DNA of 64,000 bases from Selaginella moellendorffii (GCF_000143415.4 NW_003314274.1:376806-440805); one strand, 5' to 3'; numbered from the stretch's first letter, positions 10,253-23,200 are shown. A program made the numbers and translations. Notes: a model not told the origin generated them from the sequence alone.

Positions 10253-12388
10253 ACCACGCTTCTACTGCGCCACTCTGATTTCGCGCGTTCCATGAACCAT
10301 TTACATTTGGCCTTTCTAGGTACTAAGCTACCTAGAATCGTCTTTGGGAACCTTGAAGAAACTCTGTCCCTCAGCTTGCTAAGGCCTCCCTTTTTGCAAG
10401 CCTTCAAAATGCCACATAGTCTAACATGGACAATTCCATATTTGAGACTCTCCATGGCATCACGGTTGCTAGCAGCAACACCCTCGAGCCCCCACTTGAT
10501 TCTCCACTCCCAGCTGGCATAACCAACCTTGGTTATGCCCTTTGATTCCTATGGTTCGGTTCTATCCCCTTACTTCTTGCTTTTTGGCTTCACACCTTTC
10601 CTTTGGTCATTCTCCTCCAGACCAGGAGGATAGCTTTGCACTTTCTATCACGCTTTAGCAAGTATTCTTAGGGATGAACCTACCCAATAGCCTAGGGAGT
10701 GGTTCCTCAATCCGGGTGTGCTCACCTTATAATCCCACACACTGGGATTACATTGTTGCTTATGGGCCTTTACATGCCCATCACTAGCCTTGCCAAAATT
10801 CCATTTTTGGCTTTGTCCAACTCGGGTAGACAGTCTTCTCCTATCTCCGCAACCTTGGACATTTGGATAGCACCTTCTATCCATCATTCGCTAGGGACTT
10901 AGTCCCTTGGGCTTTATCCATTGCCCATCGCGACATCAAACACCACCTTCTGGTGTTCTAGAGTGTCCGGGTGTCCCAATGATGGCTTTCTTGACAATGA
11001 GTATTTCCTTTTATGACATTGACTTACTATATCGCAACACAAGCAACTTATCCCCCGTAAGGGTATATCCAACTTCCTTATGCTATTAAGAAGTCTTGGG
11101 TAGCTACCTTCTACCCGTTTAACCAGTTATTTTGCACCTCTTGGTTAGTTGCCTCATAGTTGTCAAGTCCTACAACTCATTGCTTGGTGCTTTCACACCT
11201 CCATCATTATCTGGGTCACCACACTCCAACTGCATGCTCTGCAGCTTAGGCTATGCCATTCCCATTTCCATTGGGATTCCTTTGGCAAGGGGTTCTCATG
11301 AACCCACCAACATAGCCTCAAGGTATCACACGTTGGCACATTTGGTGTCTCCACACCATCGGCTCCACGAGCCTACCTCTATGACATTTCCCTTTCGTGT
11401 CTATGTCTTTGCCAAGACCAACACCGCTCTTTCTCATGCCAACCATCCGTTAGCACTGCCCCATAGAGGTCATACACAACTTTATGTCAAAGTTGTTTTC
11501 TTCTGGGAACACCTTTCCCATAACTTTAGCATGGCACATTTTGCCATCGATGAGATACCCTCTGTTCTCATCCTTGGATCCTATGATCCCCCCCCCCCAT
11601 CCTTTGTGGGGTACAACACACCTCAGTCCAAATGCTTCCATCAGTCCTTTTAGGACCATCCCTTGACTCTACTTGAGTCATCCAACAGTTTTGGACTTGG
11701 TTAATCCATAGACCCGTAAGGTCCTACTTGTGAGGCACTAGCTCACTAGAATACACTTCTTGCATTCCTGTCCTACTCAAAAGGACTATTTTCACAAGTG
11801 TTTCTCCGACACTTGATTTTGTTCTCTGGGGGCAACTTTTACCCCTTAGGACTACTTGTCCATGTGATGAGAATACCACTCATCTCTATGTACACCCCCC
11901 AACTCCTTGGGTTGTTCCAGCATTTATTAAAGGTAGCCCCGGCTACCATTTCAAGGACTTGAGTCCTCTTCCGTATTTGACCTTCCACGGTCATTACCTT
12001 TGGTCTCACATTCATGAGCACCAACCTAAATTATATGAGGATAATTTTGTGACTCCTTTATTGCTTTGGAGTCTTTATCTTTCCCGGGATCCCAACTTTA
12101 GTTGTTTACCACAACAACCTTAGCCAATTTGCTGAGACAAATGCTCATCCGGATCACATCCTCAACTCAATGAGGAAAACCTTGCACTGTTCCCAAGATC
12201 CCAAAGTCGTTCCATTATTGGCCCTTTTCTATCCACCACCTCGTCTACAAGTTCACACATGAACTGTAATGGAGAGCCATGTCTTCCCGACTTGCTACTC
12301 CTCAAGGATAGGCCCACTCCTCGGACCTTCCGATGCCAACACTAGTGGTGATATACTTGAGCACCAATAAAAGTCGGACTAAGGAACA
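10253..12388 (-). other. LARD A non-coding interior, second part
   Basis: This is the PBS-proximal interior of the element, almost identical to 46127-48262 and similar to 42977-44390. Open frames up to 173 aa (plus strand, 11132-11653) occur in both copies, but they lie antisense to the element and have no recognisable domain, so I do not call them genes. Confidence 0.75.
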
Positions 12389-12400
12389 GCTCCGATACCA
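12389..12400 (-). other. Primer-binding site of LARD A
   Basis: The plus strand reads GCTCCGATACCA, one base different from the consensus complement GCTCTGATACCA, three bases before the 5' LTR at 12404. It is the primer-binding site of the outer element. Confidence 0.82.
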
Positions 12401-12403
12401 AAT

Positions 12404-12690
12404 TGTAAGAGACTAAATTTTCCATTCTACTTTAGTCACTTGACCACACCTCTGACCACTTGGAGGAGTCTCATTCACAACCTCCATAAGTCCAATCCAG
12501 GACTTGGGACTTGCTAGCCCCAAGAATGGCATCCATGCCACTCAACATTTGCACTTGGTCCAAGTGCTCCACGTGTCCGATCCCATGACCGACACTCAAA
12601 GGTACCACTGACACCTCGGCCCGTTACGCTAAGGCCATGCCCATTCACCTTTGCTGCACTAGTGGTCCAATACCACTTGCATCACAGTCT
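12404..12690 (-). repeat. 5' LTR of LARD A, part distal to the DNA transposon
   Basis: The LTR begins TGTAAGAGAC and is cut after ATCACAGTCT by the large DNA transposon. Together with 30818-32123 it gives about 1593 bp, close to the 1583 bp of the partner LTR. The uninterrupted sequence across the site is preserved in the partner LTR at about 6270 (ATCACAGTCTTGGCTCTCC). Confidence 0.9.
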
Positions 12691-12714
12691 AAGCTCTATT
12701 TCGTTAAAGTGGGA
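12691..12714 (+). repeat. Left terminal inverted repeat of DNA transposon copy 1
   Basis: The 24 bases are an exact reverse complement of 30790-30813. The first bases are AAGCTCTATTTCG and the last are AAGTGGGA. The repeat directly follows the GTCT duplication. Confidence 0.97.
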
Positions 12715-13379
12715 TTTATTCAGTAAAATGGGACTAGGTACAAATTTTCAAGTATTTGAAAATGACGTGAAATTATATGTTTTTTGTCCAGGGGCTAGAC
12801 ATATCTGGGGCATGGTGACTAGCGCGGTGACTTTGTGTCCAGACTGAGTCCATCTGGTTGTATAATAAATCTCATTGTCAAGGTGAACAAGCCGAATCTG
12901 AAGCTAAAGAAGAGCGATGGCATGCGCGCACACACTATTTGTTTGTTCATTGAGCGTGTGGTGAGCTTTCCAAGATGAACGTCATTCCTATTAGCCAGAC
13001 ATATAACTTAATGGTGAGAACATTTAGATATTATTCAATGTTATCTTTTTCTAACGAATCTAATTGTGAAGGTGTAGCAAGAGGCATTGCTAGTCTGGAG
13101 AAGTCATTTAACTCATTTGACCCTTAGTGTATTTTCATGAAACTAAATAACATTCATATTATTAAGGAATTTCTCTAGTACCTTTTTTTTACGACATAGA
13201 GGCTTGCATTTCTTTCAAAGGTGATTTAGTAAAAGGCCTGAGGGCACATGCCATTCTATTTCTCAGACCAGTATTAAGATATACTAGTGCAAAGGGCCAC
13301 ATGCCATCACGCCTCCTCTGATTCAGATTCGGATTGTTCACCTTGAAATAAAATACATTAGAAACTTAGTAAAGGAATA
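12715..13379. other. Left subterminal non-coding region of the DNA transposon
   Basis: No gene is seen here. Half-palindrome sites lie at 12917-12931, 13242-13254 and 13294-13307 and would be natural binding sites for a transposition protein. The segment presumably holds the 3' end of the transposase transcript. Confidence 0.7.
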
Positions 13380-16300
13380 TTAAATCTCACCTTGAACCCG
13401 GGTTATGAATGCTCTTGCTGCATCTCTTGCACGGTCTGGCAAGGTGATGGTGGCACTCTGCTTCCGCATCCAACCATGCACAACATTATCCACCGATATG
13501 CTCATGCTGGGATCCCTTGGATTCAGCACCCATCTCTTTTCTAGGCAATCCTTCGTATATCCGGAACTTGGCTTGAACCACTCCACAGTTACATTGAAGG
13601 AGTTAGTTTCCGCGTCCTCCTCTGCATCAGTGATGCAGCGCCCCACCCATATCATTTGTTTTTTATTACTGGGTCTGACAAGCACGACCATTCCTTTGCA
13701 GACTTGTACTGGATTGAATGCTGAATCCGGCTTCTTGTTCCTCGGCCCACAATAGTGATCCTCAACATCGTTATCTGTCACTGCATTTCCAGAGGACATT
13801 GTTCCGCTACTATCTGGTGCTCTGGGTTCTGGCCAAAAGGACTCTTCCAATTCTTCATATACAACCGGCCCATTTTGGATAGCAGATATAATCTTCTCCC
13901 AGTATTCGAGCAAATGCTTGCACCTCTTAAAATAGGATTCTCCACCAAACACCAACCCCCTCTTCCAGAAGGCAATATGCTGTCTAATCCCGGCCACTAT
14001 ACTTTCCTGGTCTTTGAGTCCATCCGGGTGCATCGGCGGTGGGGAACCCTGAGGAATCATAGGTTCCCCAGTTATGGGATCTCTCTTGAAGAGTTCAATG
14101 CCGTCCACTGGCAACCACACTGTGTCCCATTCTCTCATCTTGTACCTCATCACTGGAGCACCGTCACGCATGCTGAAATGAAACTGAAGAGGCTTGGAGT
14201 GGCCAATCAGCGTTTCGGATCCATCCCTGATGTAGCCTCTTACAAACCCCTTAAAGTCTGGAACCTCTGTCACAAGTGCAGCTTCAACAGTGCCTTTGAT
14301 GCAATTTTGGAATTCATCGTAGAGTTGTGGGAGGGTGAGGACATTGGATCGCCGGAGGAACTCTGCCAGGTGACTGAACATGGCATCGACGTCTTCATGA
14401 GTGTGCCCAACCATGAGAAAGCCAAGTGTAACCGTTTCAAATATGCCTTTGGCAACAAGCATCGCCAAGTACGCGAAGACGTACATGTTTTTGTTCTCAC
14501 TGCCAGCATTGTCTGTTTGGAGCAGAAGATGGGGTGGAAGGCCACATCGGCCGCAAGAACTTCCTTGAGATTCTGCTTCGTTTGGATGAGGCTGTGCATT
14601 CACCGGGCGACCAGCCTCGTCGGAATGGCATGAGGCCTCACGTGATAACCCTACAATCTGACGGCCAACATATTCACTGGGATGGCATGGGGCCCCACGC
14701 GATACTGCAAGCCTTTGCTCCTCCTCCAGCTGAACCCTGTATGGGGTTCGATCGACAAGGGCCTTATGCAAGGGTTGGCCGTTCAGCTCAGTCTGCGCAC
14801 TTTGCAAAGACCTTAAGTGTTTTGCTAGGGACGCAATCATCATGTTTGCACCCCCGCCACCCCATAGAGGCACAAAGAAGTTCCCATAGTTCTGGGCACC
14901 ATGCCCATGAGCGATTATGCCAAACAGAGACACAGGCAGCTGCATGGATGAAGAGATTGCCTTGGGGGCAGGATTGAGTCGAGGTAAGCACGTCTTTTTC
15001 TGGTCCATTTTGTCATGGATGATGCAGAGGTAAGAGTCAGGTCTCTCCATGGAGAGAATCCTGTTATGATAATATGCAGTCCTGCAGCTTCTCTGCTCGA
15101 TGTTGTGGTCGAGCCGCCTTCTAACCAACGTCTCTCGCTCTTGAGCGCTGCAAGAATTCTTCGACAAAGCCATTTTGATAGCAGTGCACTCGTCACACTT
15201 TGAAAAGCTGGAGTACTTTCCTATACTCACATCCCTGAACCTGTTGCTCCACAATCTACTAAATCTAGATTGGCTCAGCTTCCTGTAGCCATTACTCTGG
15301 AGTTCCCGATTCACATCTTCCAATATGGCCCCCTTGGTATACATGGAAGGGAGAACTCGTTGGGTGTCTCGTGTTCCATCTTCCAAGAGGCGGGTTTTAT
15401 GTGGTTGCTGCTCGCTACATGTCTCGACAAACCTCTTGAAGATTGCCTCTCCATATACAACATGACCCCTGGTTTTGTGCATACCGTCGTTCCCATGGAC
15501 TGCCTGTTGAACCCTTTGTTCCTCGAACTCAGTTTTGATTCTGTAGAATGTGGTTCGAGGGACTCCATAAATGATTCTCCATGCCTTCATGCAGACCAAA
15601 CCCCTCTGGAAGACCATGCCCCCCACCTGATGTTCTGAAGCATCAACAGATGACCGTAATGCCTCATACACAAAATTGCGAGCTGCCTTCCAGGACAATG
15701 TCTTGTATCTTGCTCTCTCCTCTTCAATAGCATCCCAATCAGCATGTTGACAGCACCTCCTCTTGCAACAAGCAACTGTCGAGACCATTCGAACCTCCAT
15801 CGCCATTTTCTGCCTTTTCGGTTCGTTGCTCAGATCCCTTTGGCTGCGCTGTAGGAAGGTGTACTTTCTTTTCCCATGAAGAGATGTTCTGTCATCAGTT
15901 GTTGTGGTGTTTGATTGTGAATCCTTCACATTCTCAAACACTAAATGCCTCAATTTCCACCGCACAATGCTTCCAATAGTCAGACTGTTTTCTTCTGTGT
16001 CAACAACCTCTAAAATTGCAACTCCAATATCATCCCAGCCCAATTCTTGATTAGCAACCGCATCTCTTGGATCGACAACTGTGGCTAAGCCCTCAGCTAC
16101 CACCTCCCCCTCGGGGTTGTTTAGAAACACCTTTGCCTGAATCCATGTAGCACGGTTCTTAAGATCCACGGAGGGAACATGCGTCGCACTTGCGCTGTCC
16201 CCAACATCTGCTTTCTTCTGCAGATTTTTCAAGGCAACAACAACATTTACCCCGACGACCATCTCTCCTCGTTCAATAGCGACCACATTCCCATCGAAGA

Positions 16301-16445
16301 CAGTCTCTACTGATACAGCAGCATTGCCTTCCCCAAGCCTTTGACAGTGTATAACAAAGTTCCGATCCATAGACACAAGGGTCCCTTTTGCAACTCTCTT
16401 CCCACCATTCAAAATGTAAACCTTTTCCCCAACCCTGAAGGCCAT
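13380..16445 (-). CDS. DDE-like transposase (DUF7869-like), 1021 aa
   Basis: This intron-less open frame probably encodes the transposase that cuts and joins the element ends. The N-terminus (residues 1-190) contains two SH3-like strands of the type VAKGTLVSMD and VAEGLATVVDP, also found in plant transposon proteins. Cys clusters follow (ACCKRRCCQH, later FSKCDEC), with a helix-turn-helix-like stretch between them (CMKAWRIIYGVPRTTFYRIK). Candidate catalytic residues are Asp478 (IIHDKMDQKKT), Asp645 (LLQTDNAGSENKN) and Glu684/Asp685 (GHTHEDVDAMFS); the 39-residue gap between the last two fits a DDE RNase H fold. The FLMVGHTHEDVD block is characteristic of DUF7869 proteins, as I recall the family. 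ATG at 16445 starts the conserved VGEKVYIL segment. Two copies of the element palindrome lie inside the frame (14625-14646 and 14682-14703) and encode short Ser-Arg-x-Ala-x-Cys-His peptides. The frame has no break, so copy 1 could make this protein. Confidence 0.85.
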   Translation of the reverse strand: MAFRVGEKVYILNGGKRVAKGTLVSMDRNFVIHCQRLGEGNAAVSVETVFDGNVVAIERGEMVVGVNVVVALKNLQKKADVGDSASATHVPSVDLKNRATWIQAKVFLNNPEGEVVAEGLATVVDPRDAVANQELGWDDIGVAILEVVDTEENSLTIGSIVRWKLRHLVFENVKDSQSNTTTTDDRTSLHGKRKYTFLQRSQRDLSNEPKRQKMAMEVRMVSTVACCKRRCCQHADWDAIEEERARYKTLSWKAARNFVYEALRSSVDASEHQVGGMVFQRGLVCMKAWRIIYGVPRTTFYRIKTEFEEQRVQQAVHGNDGMHKTRGHVVYGEAIFKRFVETCSEQQPHKTRLLEDGTRDTQRVLPSMYTKGAILEDVNRELQSNGYRKLSQSRFSRLWSNRFRDVSIGKYSSFSKCDECTAIKMALSKNSCSAQERETLVRRRLDHNIEQRSCRTAYYHNRILSMERPDSYLCIIHDKMDQKKTCLPRLNPAPKAISSSMQLPVSLFGIIAHGHGAQNYGNFFVPLWGGGGANMMIASLAKHLRSLQSAQTELNGQPLHKALVDRTPYRVQLEEEQRLAVSRGAPCHPSEYVGRQIVGLSREASCHSDEAGRPVNAQPHPNEAESQGSSCGRCGLPPHLLLQTDNAGSENKNMYVFAYLAMLVAKGIFETVTLGFLMVGHTHEDVDAMFSHLAEFLRRSNVLTLPQLYDEFQNCIKGTVEAALVTEVPDFKGFVRGYIRDGSETLIGHSKPLQFHFSMRDGAPVMRYKMREWDTVWLPVDGIELFKRDPITGEPMIPQGSPPPMHPDGLKDQESIVAGIRQHIAFWKRGLVFGGESYFKRCKHLLEYWEKIISAIQNGPVVYEELEESFWPEPRAPDSSGTMSSGNAVTDNDVEDHYCGPRNKKPDSAFNPVQVCKGMVVLVRPSNKKQMIWVGRCITDAEEDAETNSFNVTVEWFKPSSGYTKDCLEKRWVLNPRDPSMSISVDNVVHGWMRKQSATITLPDRARDAARAFITRVQGEI

Positions 16446-17244
16446 TCTGAAAGTGAAGAAAAGAAGTTAAGACCATACAAAAAATGATTGGAGAATGGCC
16501 TAAATCATAACATACCAAATAGCATGAGGCCACATGCCATTATTCAAACATGCTATTGACACCCACGTGAAATTTCGCATTCACAAAATTGGCATGAGGC
16601 CTCATGCCATCTTGATATACACACAGCTGCAGGCAAGTAAAAACATACATGACAATACGCTAGCCATGAAATTGCAAGGGCCCAAGATGGCATGTGGCCT
16701 CATGCCATTTCTAAATGTGGTCCTAAACCATTCCATGGTGAACATACCAGGAAACACAAGTGCCGAATATCAAGAGGAAGCGGTAGCCACACCAAAGACA
16801 GTGCCGCTCGCAACACCGCAACTACTCGTAGCGCCGCTCGCAACACCGCAACTGCTCGTAGCGCCGCTCGCACAAACTGCCACTCGCATAAACTGCCGCT
16901 CGCAATGGCGCTCGCAATGCCGCAACCGCTTGTAGACGCATAAACCACAGCTCACAACGCCGCTTACACAAGCAGCGCTCACTGCGCTCAGCGGAACCAA
17001 GAACACGGCGCACAAAAATGATAGACCTAGGAATGAGTTCGAGAATTCAAAAATAACACACGCTTGAACGTCACATCAAATCCTCTGACAAACCAGATCT
17101 TATGTTTCCTTTGACAAATTTCAAACTGAGTAGCTTCTAGACTTTGCTGTCGGAGGTTGAACTTTGTCACATCATGTCCTTGCCTCGATCCAGCTGTGCT
17201 ATGTCAGTGATTCGAACTTTGCCATGCCATGTCAGCGATCCGCG
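16446..17244. promoter_or_regulatory. Transposase 5' flank with palindromes and a 30-bp CpG-rich repeat
   Basis: Three nearly perfect palindromes lie at 16519-16540, 16589-16610 and 16687-16708, directly upstream of the transposase start. At 16801-16920 a CpG-rich sequence with an exact 30-bp period (GCCGCTCGCAACACCGCAAC...) is repeated two to three times. CGCTCGCA-type words recur upstream of the divergent gene. The region is the likely transposase promoter, but no TATA box was identified with confidence. Confidence 0.55.
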
Positions 17245-20200
17245 CCAAGATTATTTGCCGTGTAAAGGAATAATTATGCTGTGTGTGTACGTCCATTTAT
17301 GGCAATATAAGGCCACACGCCATTCAAAGAATAATGCTAGTCGAGCATCTTTTGGTGCATTTTTGGGTTCAAAATTGCATGAGCCCACACGCTATAAAGT
17401 TTACCTGTACCAAAAATAGAAACAGCTTTATTTACTTGGGAATTTATATGGCTGAGGCATTTTTAAACTTACAAACACATGCCCTACTTACATTCCTTTG
17501 GTTGCTTAAAATTCAAAAATATTATAAACCTTTCTTTTTGCATTTTCAATGTTTTCAATTATGGTTTTTGATTTTCGCAGGACCAGCCTAGTAATCTATT
17601 TGCATCCCGTCATGTTTATAGTTAGCTTTCGTTTGTCCCCTTCGCTAGCCTGAGATACATCTGCTCGGCATCTGCCTCTTACAGCATTTGCCCAGAAAGG
17701 GCATCTTCTTCACGCAGCATTTGCCACATATTTAGGGTTAGGGTTTAGGGTTTAGGGTTTAGCAATTCAGTAGCTTGATAAACATGCAAATACAGAACTT
17801 GATGCAAAATCCTTTGATATGTCACAATGCCCCTAGGACCATAAACACATTTCAATAGAGAGGGTCCTTTCATTTCATAACTCCTTACGTAGATCTCGGT
17901 GAAACCAGAGTTAGTGAAGTTGGTTTCTTGTGATCCCGCATCTGATTGTGATGTCCCTTTGCAGTGTCGATGGAAAGGTCAATGCACACCAAATTGTAGA
18001 ATCTTGGAGCAAAATAACGGTCGGATCTATGGCAAATGCCCCTGAAACATTGTAAGGCTCGTGTGGTCTCATGTGGTGTCCGATCGAGATGCTTCTTTGC
18101 AGGGTCATCAACAAGGACATTGTATACCATTCTGTAAAATCTGGTTGCGATCTAACGGTTGGATCTCCAGGAAACTCAAAACAATCTCGCGCGTGTCAGA
18201 ATATTCTAGGAATATACTCCTATGTGCTCCAAGATTATTCGCCGTGTAAAGGAATAATTATGCTGTGTCATTTATGGCAATATAAGGCCACACGCCATTC
18301 AAAGAATAATGCTAGTCGAGCATTTTTTGGTGCATTTTTGGGTTCAAAATTGCATGAGCCCACACGCTATAAAGTTTACCTGTACCAAAAATAGAAACAG
18401 CTTTATTTACTTGGGAATTTATATGGCTGAGGCATTTTTAAACTTACAAACACATGCCCTACTTACATTCCTTTGGTTGCTAGCTTTCGTTTGTCCCCTT
18501 CACTAGCCTGAGATACATCTGCTCGGCATCTGCCTCTTACAGCATCTGCCCAGAAAGGGCATCTTTCTTCACGCAGCATTTGCCACATGTTTAGGGTTTA
18601 GGGTTTAGGGTTTAGCAATTCAGTAGCTTGATAAACATGCAAATACAGAACTTGATGCAAAATCCTTGGATATGTCACAATGCCCCTAGGACCATAAACA
18701 CATTTCAATAGAGAGGGTCCTTTCATTTCATAACTCCTTACGTAGATCTCGGTGAAACCAGAGTTAGTGAAGTTGGTTTCTTGTGATCCCGCATCTGATT
18801 GTGATGTCCCTTTGCAGTGTCGATGGAAAGGTCAATGCACACCAAACTGTAGAATCTTGGAGCAAAATAACGGTCGGATCTATGGCAAATGCCCCTGAAA
18901 CATTGTAAGGCTCGTGTGGTCTCATGTGGTGTCCGATCGAGATGCTTCTTTGCAGGGTCATCAACAAGGACATTGTATACCATTCTGTAAAATCTGGTTG
19001 CGATCTAACAGTTGGATCTCCAGGAAACTCAAAACAATCTCGCGCGTGTCAGAATATTCTAGGAATATACTCCTATGTGCTCCAAGATTATTCGCCGTGT
19101 AAAGGAATAATTATGCTGTGTCATTTATGGCAATATAAGGCCACACGCCATTCAAAGAATAATGCTAGTCGAGCATTTTTTGGTGCATTTTTGGGTTCAA
19201 AAGTGCATGAGCCCACACGCTATAAAGTTTACCTGTACCAAAAATAGAAACAGCTTTATTTACTTGGGAATTTATATGGCTGAGGCATTTTTAAACTTAC
19301 AAACACATGCCCTACTTACATTCCTTTGGTTGCTAGCTTTCGTTTGTCCCCTTCACTAGCCTGAGATACATCTGCTCGGCATCTGCCTCTTACAGCATTT
19401 GCCCAGAAAGGGCATCTTTCTTCACGCAGCATTTGCCACATGTTTAGGGTTTAGGGTTTAGGGTTTAGCAATTCAGTAGCTTGATAAACATGCAAATACA
19501 GAACTTGATGCAAAATCCTTGGATATGTCACAATGCCCCTAGGACCATAAACACATTTCAATAGAGAGGGTCCTTTCATTTCATAACTCCTTACGTAGAT
19601 CTCGGTGAAACCAGAGTTAGTGAAGTTGGTTTCTTGTGATCCCGCATCTGATTGTGATGTCCCTTTGCAGTGTCGATGGAAAGGTCAATGCACACCAAAC
19701 TGTAGAATCTTGGAGCAAAATAACGGTCGGATCTATGGCAAATGCCCCTGAAACATTGTAAGGCTCGTGTGGTCTCATGTGGTGTCCGATCGAGATGCTT
19801 CTTTGCAGGGTCATCAAGAAGGACATTGTATACCATTCTGTAAAATCTGGTTGCGATCTAACGGTTGGATCTCCAGGAAACTCAAAACAATCTCGCGCGT
19901 GTCAGAATATTCTAGGAATATACTCCTATGTGCTCCAAGATTATTCGCCGTGTAAAGGAATAATTATGCTGTGTCATTTATGGCAATATAAGGCCACACG
20001 CCATTCAAAGAATAATGCTAGTCGAGCATTTTTTGGTGCATTTTTGGGTTCAAAAGTGCATGAGCCCACACGCTATAAAGTTTACCTGTACCAAAAATAG
20101 AAACAGCTTTATTTACTTGGGAATTTATATGGCTGAGGCATTTTTAAACTTACAAACACATGCCCTACTTACATTCCTTTGGTTGCTAGCTTTCGTTTGT

Positions 20201-23200
20201 CCCCTTCACTAGCCTGAGATACATCTGCTCGGCATCTGCCTCTTATAGCATTTGCCCAGAAAGGGCATCTTTCTTCACGCAGCATTTGCCACATGTTTAG
20301 GGTTTAGGGTTTAGGGTTTAGCAATTCAGTAGCTTGATAAACATGCAAATACAGAACTTGATGCAAAATCCTTGGATATGTCACAATGCCCCTAGGACCA
20401 TAAACACATTTCAATAGAGAGGGTCCTTTCATTTCATAACTCCTTACGTAGATCTCGGTGAAACCAGAGTTAGTGAAGTTGGTTTCTTGTGATCCCGCAT
20501 CTGATTGTGATGTCCCTTTGCAGTGTCGATGGAAAGGTCAATGCACACCAAACTGTAGAATCTTGGAGCAAAATAACGGTCGGATCTATGGCAAATGCCC
20601 CTGAAACATTGTAAGGCTCGTGTGGTCTCATGTGGTGTCCGATCGAGATGCTTCTTTGCAGGGTCATCAAGAAGGACATTGTATACCATTCTGTAAAATC
20701 TGGTTGCGATCTAACGGTTGGATCTCCAGGAAACTCAAAACAATCTCGCGCGTGTCAGAATATTCTAGGAATATACTCCTATGTGCTCCAAGATTATTCG
20801 CCGTGTAAAGGAATAATTATGCTGTGTCATTTATGGCAATATAAGGCCACACGCCATTCAAAGAATAATGCTAGTCGAGCATTTTTTGGTGCATTTTTGG
20901 GTTCAAAATTGCATGAGCCCACACGCTATAAAGTTTACCTGTACCAAAAATAGAAACAGCTTTATTTACTTGGGAATTTATATGGCTGAGGCATTTTTAA
21001 ACTTACAAACACATGCCCTACTTACATTCCTTTGGTTGCTAGCTTTCGTTTGTCCCCTTCACTAGCCTGAGATACATCTGCTCGGCATCTGCCTCTTATA
21101 GCATTTGCCCAGAAAGGGCATCTTTCTTCACGCAGCATTTGCCACATGTTTAGGGTTTAGGGTTTAGGGTTTAGCAATTCAGTAGCTTGATAAACATGCA
21201 AATACAGAACTTGATGCAAAATCCTTGGATATGTCACAATGCCCCTAGGACCATAAACACATTTCAATAGAGAGGGTCCTTTCATTTCATAACTCCTTAC
21301 GTAGATCTCGGTGAAACCAGAGTTAGTGAAGTTGGTTTCTTGTGATCCCGCATCTGATTGTGATGTCCCTTTGCAGTGTCGATGGAAAGGTCAATGCACA
21401 CCAAACTGTAGAATCTTGGAGCAAAATAACGGTCGGATCTATGGCAAATGCCCCTGAAACATTGTAAGGCTCGTGTGGTCTCATGTGGTGTCCGATCGAG
21501 ATGCTTCTTTGCAGGGTCATCAAGAAGGACATTGTATACCATTCTGTAAAATCTGGTTGCGATCTAACGGTTGGATCTCCAGGAAACTCAAAACAATCTC
21601 GCGCGTGTCAGAATATTCTAGGAATATACTCCTATGTGCTCCAAGATTATTCGCCGTGTAAAGGAATAATTATGCTGTGTCATTTATGGCAATATAAGGC
21701 CACACGCCATTCAAAGAATAATGCTAGTCGAGCATTTTTTGGTGCATTTTTGGGTTCAAAAGTGCATGAGCCCACACGCTATAAAGTTTACCTGTACCAA
21801 AAATAGAAACAGCTTTATTTACTTGGGAATTTATATGGCTGAGGCATTTTTAAACTTACAAACACATGCCCTACTTACATTCCTTTGGTTGCTAGCTTTC
21901 GTTTGTCCCCTTCACTAGCCTGAGATACATCTGCTCGGCATCTGCCTCTTATAGCATTTGCCCAGAAAGGGCATCTTTCTTCACGCAGCATTTGCCACAT
22001 GTTTAGGGTTTAGGGTTTAGGGTTTAGCAATTCAGTAGCTTGATAAACATGCAAATACAGAACTTGATGCAAAATCCTTGGATATGTCACAATGCCCCTA
22101 GGACCATAAACACATTTCAATAGAGAGGGTCCTTTCATTTCATAACTCCTTACGTAGATCTCGGTGAAACCAGAGTTAGTGAAGTTGGTTTCTTGTGATC
22201 CCGCATCTGATTGTGATGTCCCTTTGCAGTGTCGATGGAAAGGTCAATGCACACCAAACTGTAGAATCTTGGAGCAAAATAACGGTCGGATCTATGGCAA
22301 ATGCCCCTGAAACATTGTAAGGCTCGTGTGGTCTCATGTGGTGTCCGATCGAGATGCTTCTTTGCAGGGTCATCAAGAAGGACATTGTATACCATTCTGT
22401 AAAATCTGGTTGCGATCTAACGGTTGGATCTCCAGGAAACTCAAAACAATCTCGCGCGTGTCAGAATATTCTAGGAATATACTCCTATGTGCTCCAAGAT
22501 TATTCGCCGTGTAAAGGAATAATTATGCTGTGTCATTTATGGCAATATAAGGCCACACGCCATTCAAAGAATAATGCTAGTCGAGCATTTTTTGGTGCAT
22601 TTTTGGGTTCAAAAGTGCATGAGCCCACACGCTATAAAGTTTACCTGTACCAAAAATAGAAACAGCTTTATTTACTTGGGAATTTATATGGCTGAGGCAT
22701 TTTTAAACTTACAAACACATGCCCTACTTACATTCCTTTGGTTGCTAGCTTTCGTTTGTCCCCTTCACTAGCCTGAGATACATCTGCTCGGCATCTGCCT
22801 CTTATAGCATTTGCCCAGAAAGGGCATCTTTCTTCACGCAGCATTTGCCACATGTTTAGGGTTTAGGGTTTAGGGTTTAGCAATTCAGTAGCTTGATAAA
22901 CATGCAAATACAGAACTTGATGCAAAATCCTTGGATATGTCACAATGCCCCTAGGACCATAAACACATTTCAATAGAGAGGGTCCTTTCATTTCATAACT
23001 CCTTACGTAGATCTCGGTGAAACCAGAGTTAGTGAAGTTGGTTTCTTGTGATCCCGCATCTGATTGTGATGTCCCTTTGCAGTGTCGATGGAAAGGTCAA
23101 TGCACACCAAACTGTAGAATCTTGGAGCAAAATAACGGTCGGATCTATGGCAAATGCCCCTGAAACATTGTAAGGCTCGTGTGGTCTCATGTGGTGTCCG

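Noticed and set aside
11132-11653. 173-aa open frame in the LARD interior (also at 47006-47527)
   Set aside because: It is antisense to the element, lacks recognisable domains and starts within non-coding sequence; its conservation reflects the recent duplication.
13755-14633. 292-aa plus-strand frame opposite the transposase (also in copy 2)
   Set aside because: It lies antisense to the transposase, whose catalytic motifs are clear; it has no domain of its own.
17731-17762. A true telomere or chromosome end
   Set aside because: Only three to four TTTAGGG repeats per unit, inside a transposon and repeated at each unit; these are interstitial motifs.
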